Of a DNA stretch of 64,000 nucleotides, positions 48,871 to 59,340 are shown piece by piece. The notes under the pieces were generated by a model. It made no database searches, was not told the origin of the DNA, and saw only the letters and a list, made by a program, of their open reading frames with translations. The number at the start of each line of letters is the position of its first letter. Positions within the stretch are counted from its first letter, which is position 1. Made by a program: the position numbers and the translations under genes. Source of the DNA: Viscum album (lineage: Eukaryota; Streptophyta; Magnoliopsida; Santalales; Viscaceae); the NCBI GenBank assembly GCA_963277665.1, contig OY728122.1, forward strand, positions 1,981,530,883 to 1,981,594,882, in the 5' to 3' direction.

Positions 48871-49790
48871 AAATAAACAGGAGACTAAGGCGGTGAATGT
48901 ATACCTGAGATTCCAATCCCAAAACCTCTTCATAACTCTAGTAAAACATGTCATGATGTTTCACCAGGAAATCCACACACTTTTTTATTATCTACAAGAA
49001 TATCTTCACTAATCCTTGTTGGAATCAGAACTGATTTGGTTCTAATATTCACATATACCAACTCATCGATGATGGTGGAAACATCTTATTCAAATGTGTG
49101 AGGAGCTTTTTCGAAATAATCTTCATCATCCAAGGGTATAGGGTCATCAGTAGGGGAAATTCTTCTGAGTTTTCAGAACCAGAAGTAACATTGGTACCCA
49201 CCTGAGTGATGGTGTATTCTTTATTGGGAGAATCCTAAAATGTTGATACCATTGAGATGAAAGATTTTGACCCAATCCCATCATAACATCAACCCAAGGG
49301 GCCATTCTTGATAATATCAAAATAGTAGTGGGGTTTTTTCCTAAGTTGTATGAACCCAGTTCAGTGGATAGGTAGGTATGGCATACAGTTGTCACCATAG
49401 GGTGAACATATAGATACCTAAAAGGGGTCATGGATTTTGGTATCACCCGATCATAGTTCATGTATGAGTACGATGTGATCTCCTAGAATTATTTCTATCT
49501 GGGAACATCTTTACCTCTTTTCTTAGAGTCAACAATGTAGTGTCCTAGGTAAAGATTTTCGGCCTCCAAACAATTAATTGGGAGGATGAAAGCATCATCC
49601 AACTCTTTCCAAAGGTCATTCGAGAGAGTAGTGTACTCAATATCTTTAGTTTGAACCGTCTTTCACTTTCTCTTGTATTATTTGGTGCTTATATAATAGG
49701 ATTCACAATAGGAAAAGAGGCATGAATCGCCCTAGAGTATTCCCACTTGACCATTAAGGGGGGTACTTGATGCATTGGTGATATGAGGAG
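48871..49790 (-). other. Spacer between protease and RT
   Basis: Part of the polyprotein coding region by position. I recognise no domain. The minus frame at 49147-49461 (104 codons) has no known motif. Confidence 0.35.
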
Positions 49791-50130
49791 GGAATTGTTT
49801 TTTGTAGGTGGAGCTAGGGACTTCCCATCAACATGTTTTAGGGGGTTTCCTTTGAGATGACCATAAATTTAGTTTTGGCAATCAGTCCACCAAAATGGTT
49901 CTTTAGGTGAATATTTCCACACGGCCATTGATTTTTCCTATCATAACCTTGAATTTTTAGGTTAGAAGGACTCAGATCTACTTCAGTCAATCCTAGAATT
50001 AGGGGAATTCATATTAGGTTGAGATTAATCCCAGAGCCAATGTTAATAAGATAGTAATGGACTTTTACACCATTATACTAGATAGTGATGTAAAATGGGT
50101 GAATATGCCCCTGTATAGGGGAGACTTTGT
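49791..50130 (-). pseudogene. Aspartic protease relic of the Tat element, Asp to Asn
   Basis: Minus-strand frame 'VHYYLINIGSGINLNLI' (about 50067-50019), then after a stop 'IPLILGLTEVDLSPSNLKIQGYD' in pieces (to about 49945), matching the Tat retropepsin order 'LIDTGAG.NLI..' and 'L..SDL.PS...I..FD'. The catalytic Asp of DTG is Asn here (codon 50042-50044). It would have processed the polyprotein. Confidence 0.65.
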
Positions 50131-51745
50131 CTTCTCCAAAGTACAAGATGATGTCTTGGCATTCTTCTCACTCAACTTCCTCAGCGTGGAAGGAATTTGA
50201 GGCTTCTACCTATATTTTGAACTATAGGGGGGTTTTTAGAGCCATTATGAGAGCTTCATGCATATCTTACGATAGGTGGAGGTTCTCTAGGGTTGAGGTC
50301 CTCGCAGAAATTATAGTGAGTTGAATAAGAACATCATACTTCAATTCTAGGAGGACATTTCTACAAACAAGAGGCTGTTATATGGAAGGAGGTATGATGG
50401 TTGTTGCGGTTGAACTAGAGGATTATGGTTGGTGATGGGGATATCTCGTTGCTCACTATAAGAACCACACAAAACAACTACTGGTTGACAATCAAATGAA
50501 TGAGGTCTGTGCATGGATGAATGTGACTGATCCTAGAGTAGTCGAAGTGAATCTCCCTGATCGAGTTACATGAATGGTGGTGGGAGTGAACCCAATGAGA
50601 TAGGATGAGAGGGTGATCCATGTTGATCTCTATGTCGAGCATGTTGTCTGGTCTCGGTAGCATGCACAGATTGGCTAGCATCACTTGCCTGAGCATTCTG
50701 ATGGATCACATATCCATGACAATGTCGAAGATGGAAAAAATTTGGGAAATCAGGAGGACTAGCCTAGAATTATTCTTCATTGGGAACCATGTAAGTGTCC
50801 ACCAGTTTTATGATATTCATTAAGGAATACTCCTAAACATCACATGAGGAATCCTCAATCACTGGGAATCTTCTGGGGGGAAACTCCCATCTATGGAGGT
50901 ATGAAGTCACTGATAGTGAGAAACAGCTTTGGTTCTAGTGGAAGGATTTTTTTCCCTTTCATCGTTGGAGCCTGCTCTTCTGAGAAAGAGAAGTCTAAGA
51001 CGTAGTTGTAGAAGCGGTGGCATGTGGAAACATGGTGACTTCAGAAGCCTTGGGCTAATTCAATCAGGATTTATTGACCACATGGGTGTGAGAAACTTAT
51101 CTATGGGCTAACCAATCATAATATTTTTAAGACCCATGGTTGGGGACTCACTTTCATCTACCTTCGTAGTCACTGTGAGTCTCTACAGAGATACATGACA
51201 CATATACCAAGGTAGGACCTAACCTGACAAACTATTTTTCGACCTGGTCCTAGATCCTATCTATAAACATATAACACTACTTGATAGTATGTCCAATGAA
51301 TCAGTGATAGGGGAAATAGTTGGGTAAGTTAGTGAGATCAGTTTCATAGGGCCTTCTGTAGTTTGGGAACCTCATAATCCCTTAATACAGTGTGGTTTGA
51401 AAAATAACTGGGGAATTGAGATTCACTAAATGAATAGGTTCATTTTCTTTGGTCCATGAAAGGATCTTTGGGAGCCTAGAACTAACAAGGGGCTGCAGCC
51501 ATGTGAGGAGGTGCAACCTGATTATCTCACTTGGGTGGTGGTGGTGCATTACATGTTGGAACCTGCCGATTTAGAGGTGGGTGATACCGATCCTAGGGCT
51601 AGGACTAAGGCTTTTTCCCTTGTTAAGGTTGTGGACACGGCTCTTCTGGTAACAACTCTAGAGTCCTAGGGGCCTCTACTTGTGTAATGGAAGCAGTATA
51701 AGCTTTGGAAGATCTTCTTGTAGGAGCTGTGGGAGGAAATAGTCA
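50131..51745 (-). other. Region between gag core and protease
   Basis: Expected to hold the gag C-terminus. No zinc knuckle or other motif was found. Short frames on both strands (50127-50324, 50478-50696, 50620-50823, 50929-51111) have no known match. Confidence 0.35.
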
Positions 51746-52905
51746 TACTTGTTTGGCCTACTGCACGGCTTCCTCTAGGCATTGATCCTATTTATAAAAA
51801 TACAAGAATCTACCATGGAAATTATTTGTGATGATGTATGGGACCAATTTAGTCTTTACATTCCACAAGCACATCATAATCATCTATTCTTGAGTCAAAA
51901 AAATATTGAGTGAATAGGTGAGGCCTTTCCACCTGGCGAAAAAATCTACGACCTTCTCATCTGGTCATTGTTTTCAATTCAAGATGTCGAAAATATTGGT
52001 CTTGTGAGTTGTGGAGATGAAATGATAATGAAATTTCCTATGAATATCCTCCCAACTAGTTAATGACCTAATGGGTAACTGGATGTACCAGGAATCTTTA
52101 GGTCACTCCAGTGTCTTTATGAAACACCCGATCATGGAGACTTCCTAGTGTGCTGGAGTTCCTAGAATGGGTCCACATCTTGAGATGAAGTATTCTAGAT
52201 GATGTAGTGGGTCACCCATCCCTTCTAAATGGTAGAAAGTGGGGTTCCCAAAATCTGGAGGTGTTGGCATATTATCTTCCCATGCCAAATATAGCTTTCC
52301 ATCAAGTAAGATTTCCACTTTTATCATTTCAAGAGTCATAATCCAGGAAATGATAGCATCCATCAGATACACCTGGTGAGGAATCCTGTCTTGGTTAGGA
52401 TCCCTAACCACCAATATTTTGGTAGGCTCGTTAAGATGATAAGAAATCCTAGTATTTTGGGGAGTAGTTTGAGGAACCACCTAAGGAACTATGGGAAGTA
52501 TCTCATGTGGAGTAGCTGGGAGAATAACCTAAAGGGAAACATGAGGAGCTATTTGAGTAACATCTGGTAGAAACATGTCTCAGAGTATATTCTCACATAG
52601 ATCTAGTAGATTCAGCAGTGTATATTGTGGATGTGTTCTATAAACTATAGACACTTCCCTATCGAGATGTGTAGGGTTTTTAGGATCAATGATGGGAAAT
52701 TCTTTAAGAAGAACTTTTGGTTTCCCCTTCTGCCCTAGTGGAAGTTGGATGGGATCATACCAAGGATCACCATAGTCTTGGCACCATTCAGCAAGGCGCA
52801 GATCGAGGAGCTCATCACTAATCTTCTTCTATTCTATGATTTGTTGAAGCAGCGCATCCTTATTAGGATTGTCTTCCATCTTCTATGTCCATCCAGACAT
52901 GTTAG
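51746..52905 (-). pseudogene. gag relic of the Tat element
   Basis: It likely starts near 52900 (an ATG followed soon by a stop, then 'KMEDNPNKDALLQQIIE', a coiled-coil-like start). The open part 52480-52145 includes the capsid block 'PPDFGNPTFYHLEGMGDPLHHLEYF', in pieces, matching 'PDF..YDG.GDP..HL..F' of Tat gag. It continues past a stop with 'MIGCFIKTLE', 'SWYIQLP', 'SWEDIHRKFHYHF' (about 52130-52015) and 'DFFARWKGLTY' (about 51960-51925). Scattered stops. Confidence 0.75.
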
Positions 52906-53560
52906 AAGGCTTAATGGTCCTGGTGAGTCATTTTCCCTTGTTGGGGTCCCGAACGAGATACAATGACTCAGCAGGTTTAGCAAGGCCAACCAAGTGCCTT
53001 TTCTAGCAAGTGACAATGTTAGGGGGTCTAGTAGATGTTTTGTTGCTCCCAGGAGAAGGTTACCTTCAAAAAGACATATCTTAGTATCCTTCTCCTTAAG
53101 TGAACTGAGGTCATCCATGTTCACTGTAACTATTCCTGGAAGCATATCCTTGATGTCATCAAGCCGGTCTGGCTGTCACAGGATCGGGGAACAGTAGAGA
53201 GTAGCATACTTCTCCCATCCCCGGATCTACATGTATGGAGACACTATGTTGATGATTCTGTAGAGCATGGGGAAGCAGTGAATGCATCTCCAATAAGGAG
53301 CTCAGTGGCGGTCAAGAAATGTAGGGTGATGAGCCACTGAGAGCACAGGTGAATCCACCATATGACACTACTTTTCGATCTCGTCGAAGTACACCCAACT
53401 CATTGGATACACCAATTGACGGTTCTTGAGGTGGAATTGTGTCACCCATATGGTCTGTTGAAGGAACATGACTTTGCCCTGAGTGAGAAATTCTGGAATT
53501 TTTACGTCTGGAATCATGATTGTCCAGAACATCTCATATTACTATTTGTTCATGATAATG
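52834..53560 (-). pseudogene. Possible extra reading frame upstream of gag
   Basis: Minus-strand reading with long open stretches: an upstream part with 'IPEFLTQGKVMFLQQTIW' and 'QLVYPMSWVYFDEIEK' (about 53515-53385), and a 103-codon frame 53145-52834. I do not recognise a family. Some Tat-lineage elements of the Ogre type carry an extra reading frame between leader and gag, and the position fits that. Plus-strand frames in the same place (52994-53197, 53362-53568) are treated as shadows. Confidence 0.35.
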
Positions 53561-54379
53561 TCCCATAGAAATCTTCACTCAGAAGTGGGATTTGGACCTT
53601 TTTTCCTAACTCTTCAACTGGGGATGGGTGAGGAACCAAGAGTAGAAATGATGTAGACCACTACGGTGGTAGACTAGTCAGTGGAGATAATGATTCATGA
53701 GATGAAAATTCATTGCATACTGAGTCAACTCTCGAGGATCGTACATACTGGATCATCATTTCCCTATGAGATGGGGTATAGGCCACTACTTCTTGCACAA
53801 AGATGGAGTCAGTTGATGGCATATCTGGCTGGTGCTCAATATCTACGACACCCCAGAACAATTTTTCATTATCTCATGTGGAGGTAGTGTATGATCATGG
53901 TGATGATAGAAAGGACTGCACAGAAAGCCCTGGAAGGGAGCTACATCTTCCTCCTCCTGCATGTACATGCAAATGGATTCAGGGATCTGGTGCAACTCAC
54001 CTTTAGGGAGGATGAAACTAGAACACTAGTTTCCTTCCCCAGCCTCTAGTGCATAGGATTGGGGTGAAGGTTCCATCATCAAGTCATATTTCTTCGTAAA
54101 ATATGAAAATTGGACTGTATTTAAAGAGATCTATCACGTTTTAAGGTTCTTCCTTCAATGGTGAAGATTCACCCTTCTACCCCGGGATGCCTCTTTAGAC
54201 AAGGGATGATTTTTTACATGGGTAATACATCTGTGAGGATTTGTACTGGGGTGGGGAAGAAATTTTCTTGATCTGGTTGTGACACGAGGAAGAATTTCAT
54301 GTGGGTTGATGTTGGAACGAGGATGGACTCCTCTTTAGTGAGTTGGGGTGCGAGGATCTCCTGAGAATATGTAGAATGG
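53561..54379. other. Leader region of the Tat element
   Basis: No domain recognised on either strand. Short frames only. Confidence 0.3.
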
Positions 54380-54830
54380 ATCATGGGGAGGACCTCCATG
54401 TATGTTTCTTATCCCATGGGTAGGACCTCCATGATAGGGCGTACTGGACTGGGGAGGACCTCCACTGAAGCTGGCTAAAACATGGGGAGGACCTCCATGG
54501 TGATGATTGACGGGTCGATGAGGACCTTCACTTTGGTCGATACTGTTGTGGGGATGACCTTTTATGGGGATGATGATAAAATTAGGAGGGCCTTAGAAAT
54601 GGTAACTCGAGATATAGGGAAAATTTGAATACCTAAGATTAAGGGCATGGGGAGGCCCTCTATGCCTAGAAGCTTGGGTACATGGACGACCTCAGACGCT
54701 GGGCACATGAGGAGGACCTCCACTGAAACTAGTGAGAATGTGGTGAGGACCTCCATGCTGGATGTGAGAGTGGGGAAGACCTCCACTCTGGAATATGATG
54801 GTAAGGGGAAGACATCCTTAATGGATCCCA
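54380..54830 (-). repeat. Minisatellite with GGGGAGGACCTCCA core, about 33 bp
   Basis: About a dozen copies of GGGGAGGACCTCCA or close variants at roughly 33-bp spacing (for example 54387, 54417, 54454, 54484, 54516, 54551, 54650, 54708, 54734, 54771, 54806). In the minus strand the units translate to an 11-residue repeat of the form 'EVLPM' plus six variable residues, in the frame shared by 54399-54214 and 54849-54562. It may have been part of an upstream reading frame, or simply an untranslated satellite. Confidence 0.7.
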
Positions 54831-56299
54831 ACATCATGGGTTCTCCCATGATGGTTTTTGATCATGTCAGTGATATGAAGAGTCAACCTAGCCTTCCCAT
54901 GAGGTGGATAGGGTCTCGATCCCAATCAGGTGATGGTGAACCAATTATCTGCAGCATTAGAGAACTAATATAATGTTTCGGGTAGAATGGACCACTAAAT
55001 CTATAGAAGATGGCCCCTCTTGATGTGCATCCTCATGAAATTGCACCTGATGTTGGCGTTGGGTTAGCTAAACCAAGGTCGGAGGTGCATTATTATACAC
55101 CACATGTTCCTATCCTAAGAGACATAATGGTATCATTGACACGACCTATTGGGAGACCTCTTTGGTGTCTCCTGGGGGGTTTTCATAGTTGGGATGACTC
55201 GGACGTCCCTCAACTCATTGTAAAAGGGGATTTAATCATGGGATCATTTCATAGAGAGGCTCCCAAAACGGTTTAATGTCGTACTAGGGATCATTGGATC
55301 CTTATGTGGCCCTTTGGGCAGTGGTAACGATGAAGTACAAGAGGATCCCAGACCTAGTGGGCCATATCCCTAGTTATGATGACCCCCTCCAACTCATACC
55401 GACGAACAAGAATCTACATCACCCACTTTTTAATAGTTTCAGATGGTGAGATGGGGCGTGGGAACCCAACAGCTATGGTAGTGGATGATGTTGTGGTGTA
55501 GGTGGAGCCATGAAAAAATGTTGTAGAATTATTCCTCATACACCTTCATCTCCGGACAGGGGTGATCAGTTTCCTATAGTGTTAGATTAGGTCCTGTAAG
55601 GTAGGATGATTCAACCAGAAGTATGGGTAATAGGAAAGCAATTCCCAAATCCACAGCATCATTCAGTCTTCCATGGTTGTAGAAAATGATCCACACTAAT
55701 AGTGACATAGACCAGAATGTACAATGAATAACTACCCTGAATTCTGGTGAGTTCCACACTAGGCCCACTATTTTCTTGGTGGGACCTGGCACTAGATGGC
55801 TGGATCTAGTGACATGATTATCTACTGATGTCTTGAATTTTACTAATCCTTATGGTTGGAGTAGAAAATCTTCACGTCAGGTTCACCATTTCCTTTTCTA
55901 ATTCTTTCCCTCAGGGGTATATCTTTGTCTATGTGATGCACTGATTGTTTCCCTTCATTCCTGCTTTCTAAAGGTAGGCTTCATTCTTCACTTCTTTATA
56001 GAGTTCTACTCCTTGATCAAAACAGGATGATCAGATATCAGTATCTCCTTCCATGGATTACTCCTCATAATTCGTTGACTATTCTAAGTCTCCCTTATAG
56101 ATTAATAAGATATCCATTAGCCTCTTCCTAGTGCCATATCTTTTTGGATTCTAGGTAATTATTCTTTTTCTGTTAGTACAATCCAAAATTTCATGTCAGG
56201 TAAGTTACCTTTAATCAGTGGAGTAGTCATGTTGGGAATGGTTGTAAAGCCTAAATTTTAGAGCATTGGTGAACATAAATTCTCCCATATCAGAGGGCT
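54831..56299. other. Leader or LTR sequence of the Tat element, unassigned
   Basis: No domain recognised. A minus frame at 55574-55792 (72 codons) has a hydrophobic stretch but no known motif. The primer site and LTR edge should lie here or nearby but were not identified. Confidence 0.3.
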
Positions 56300-57720
56300 T
56301 CTTGAGGGAGTGGAATCCTGGGGAATCCCACATCAATTGTGTGGTACTTATGTTGAAGGAATGTCTCTAATATTTTCCCTGAATTCACATGGTTACCATG
56401 GGGTATTTCGTGGGTTTAACATCTGGGAGAGATGGATCAGACTGATCAGAACACTAATGAGGGTGGATCAGATATATACATCCCTATGGGGGAGCACCTT
56501 GAAGGTTTACTGAATGGATGGATCAGAACACACAACAAGGATACACCGAGGATGGTGTGTCCCAAAAAGGAAATCTTTCACACTATGAAGGCTGATCTGG
56601 ACATCACAAATGATGGATCAGGGAAGAACACCCCAAAAAGGGGGATGCCATGGTTTTCCATTGGCTAGGATTTACCAAGTTTATAATATAGAGATCAAAA
56701 CACATGTAGTTAAAAGGGGTGATTTGAGTACTACACATGGTTACATGCTCGTCGTAAGAGGGGCACTCTCATTTGGATGGATACGATGTGTTGGGATTAT
56801 GCATGGTTAGCTACCCAAGTGGAGGACATGATCCCACCGGGATGTGATGACCTAGATGAAATCAACATGGATGTGGAGGAAGGGTCTATGGATGAGGATG
56901 AATGATGTGGAAACTATGTGAAGGTGATGGTTGTGAGATTCAACCTCAGGGATGTTTTCTATATATCCCAGTGGAAGGGAATCAAGGCCCACGTAGTTCA
57001 GGATCGGGAAATGAGACACCTAAGGAGGTGACTTGTGAGAAATGGAGCACATGGATGAGGAACCAAAGGAATTATAACCTCTGTTTTGGGGAATGATATT
57101 CCCAAAACACAAAGGCTCAAAGGAAATACCATGATGAAAAATGGCTGATGGGCCTGAACCTCGGGGTGGGGGGCTTCCTACATACCCTATTTTAAAGATG
57201 GGGATCAATGTACACATAGTTTAGGATGGGATCATCAAATCAATGCGTACAAAAAGGAAAACAACCAGGATATGCCTCAGGGGATTATGTGTGGTTAACA
57301 TCCCTTCGCAAGAAGATTGCTCTTAGTTAAAGGCGTATGGTGATGTACGGGGCTTATGCATGACTAGCAGCCCAAGATGGATGAATCAAACTAACTTGAA
57401 TGGGTGGATCTAGGGCATGTGTCCCAAAAAGGGAAGATGCCACAATATGAGTGTACACCCATTGGAGGGAGCCCCATAGTTTACTATTTTTTGGGATTGA
57501 ACCTCAAAGAGGCTTCCAACGTACCCAAATGAGATAAAAACCCATGTAGTTCGGATCATGTAGTTTAGCGTCTTGTATGATGAAGGTAAGATGATGTGAA
57601 ATAGTTAAGACATGTGGATTATGGATAGTGAGTGCTTTGAACCTCAGGGAGGCTTCCTACATACCTTTTTTAGAATATAGGGTTCAAAGTCTACATATTT
57701 TTGTGAAGAGGGGCATGGAA
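56300..57720. repeat. Right-flank repeat zone of the Tat element
   Basis: At least five units carry 'gaacctcagggaggcttcctacatacc' words followed by 'gggatcaa.acacacatagtt'-like words (about 56690, 56950, 57165, 57510, 57640). One (57561) continues into 'tagtttagcgtcttgtatgatg', clearly related to the left-flank core. Several 'gatggatcaga' words repeat at 56430-56630. Shared repeats on both sides suggest that this is the other LTR. Frames here are not genes. Confidence 0.55.
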
Positions 57721-58489
57721 ATTACACATGGTTAGCGATCCAAAATCATGATGGGTCTTATGTGTAGTTAGAGGACCAAAAAGGATTTCAAGGTCTCTAT
57801 TACTCTCATCTCATGTGAGACATGAGATGTGTGATAAACAAGAGGTAATATTAGACCTAATGATTGTGTCAGGAAAGGTGTGTCCATGAGAGATGGTGTG
57901 GGGCTTACCCATGGTTAGGGGCCCAGGGAGATGGAGATTGGGACTTACTCAAAGAGGGAAGATCAAGGAAGGGGTTTAGGGATTACATAGAGACTTCCTG
58001 AGGCACACGTGGAGAAAAAAATGAAAGGGAGGGAGGTAGTTGATCAAGAAGGTCGGATGAAAAGGGTTCTCAATACAATCCTCTCTCCAATCTTCTTATA
58101 CTTTTCAGGTGTATAGAAACTAAAAATTAAACGTCATGTGATGAGGGCATGGGTGCTTAGCAGTTTAATATCCTATAGCTCAGATGATGGGGACTCACTC
58201 ATCATCCCTTGGAATTACATAACTTGTAACAACTGACTCTTGGATAAGGTAAGGAAAAAAGAAACATTGTATGGGAGTGAGGTAGATGATTGGTCAATTA
58301 AGGGATCCATGTTATCATATCTATGTGAAGAAGCAATAGATTTTAGTTTATATATGTGAAGAATAATTAGTTAGGGAAACTCAATATAAAGCACCACTCA
58401 GGGGACCATGAAATCACTATGTATGAGCCAGTAAAGCCACATAGGAGAGGGGTTCACAAGGCAGACAACCTCTTTAAAATGGGATACGC
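57721..58489. other. Probable LTR sequence, unassigned
   Basis: Contains further weak cores ('cagtttaatatcctatag' at about 58160). No gene seen. Confidence 0.3.
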
Positions 58490-58760
58490 AAAGCACTGGT
58501 GATTCACGAAGAGGAGGAGATTTGAAAAGGAAGGTGCATCACAAAAAATGGATAAAATGGTCTCCATGAAGGAATATGCTTCATGAATAATGGAAGCCTT
58601 GCTGAGGCATGGAGTCTGCATGTGATTGGAGGGTGTTTTGTGAAGGAAGAATGCTCCACAAAGTCCCAGTTTTCCAAAAGGTACTCCTACCTTCATGAGG
58701 ATCATTGGGATTCAAGAAGGGAATCTACACTATAAGTGGTGGTACATCAGGAAAAGGGAA
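58490..58760. repeat. Minisatellite of about 37-38 bp
   Basis: Variants of 'gaaggaatatgcttcatgaataatgg' start at about 58530, 58568, 58605, 58643, 58680 and 58718. The minus frame 58454-58705 results from this and is not a known protein. Confidence 0.5.
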
Positions 58761-58940
58761 ATTTTGGTTAGAGGTGCTCATATACCTTGGATAATGCATT
58801 TTCTCACAGGTTCACAGAGTAAAGGGAGCATCGTGAAATGGGAGATGGGATGGTGAAAGGTCAAGGTAGCGATCTTTTCGGGTGGGGTGATCCACGTATT
58901 TATAGGCATCAGGTATCATGGTGATAAAAGGCGTGTCATG

Positions 58941-59240
58941 AAGGAAATGTAACCTCATGGATGGAGGCATATTCATAAACCATTATCACTAAATCGCAGT
59001 ATTCTTGGTGCTCATGGAGGCGTCTGTCGCTACTTTCTTGTGTTTTCAGAGCTTGTCGAACTCACAGAGCATTCCATCCCAAATTTACAGTGCTTGAAGA
59101 GTTCATCGGACCCATATATCATTCCATCACTACTTTACAGTGTTCACGGATCTTCTCAGACATGTGGAGGAATCCTTCACTACTTTGTGGAATTCACATA
59201 TCTTGTTGTAATCGCGGAGTGTTCCATCACTACTTCAAGG
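58941..59240. repeat. Tandem array with 50-bp period, six units
   Basis: Six consecutive 50-base units (boundaries at 58941, 58991, 59041, 59091, 59141, 59191) end in variants of 'ccatcactactttacag' and carry a 'ttcacggatctt..tca' word near the start. No length change separates the units, although bases have diverged, most in the first two. The overlapping plus-strand frames 59040-59267 and 59090-59323 are products of this period. Confidence 0.8.
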
Positions 59241-59340
59241 CATTGGTGGTGGTCAAGGGCTCGGTGATGGATCTTCATAAATTAGGCCCTTCTTTAGTTA
59301 TTTTTCCATCTTATATAGACTGAATTTTTTCCAATCAAAT

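Larger units (their letters stand above)
43131..59340 (-). mobile_element. Tat-lineage Ty3/gypsy retrotransposon, inactive
   Basis: Minus-strand element of about 16 kb with gag, protease, RT, RNase H, a second RNase H, and integrase in that order from high to low coordinates. The extra RNase H between the first one and integrase is the hallmark of the Tat lineage. Both flanks (43131-45690 and about 56300-59340) are rich in related tandem repeats and are probably the LTRs. Exact ends, primer site and target duplication were not found, so the borders are estimates. GC content is visibly higher than in the surrounding elements. Confidence 0.7.

Noticed and set aside
55574..55792. 72-codon minus frame with a hydrophobic stretch
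   Set aside because: No motif recognised and no second copy in the window; it cannot be supported as a gene.
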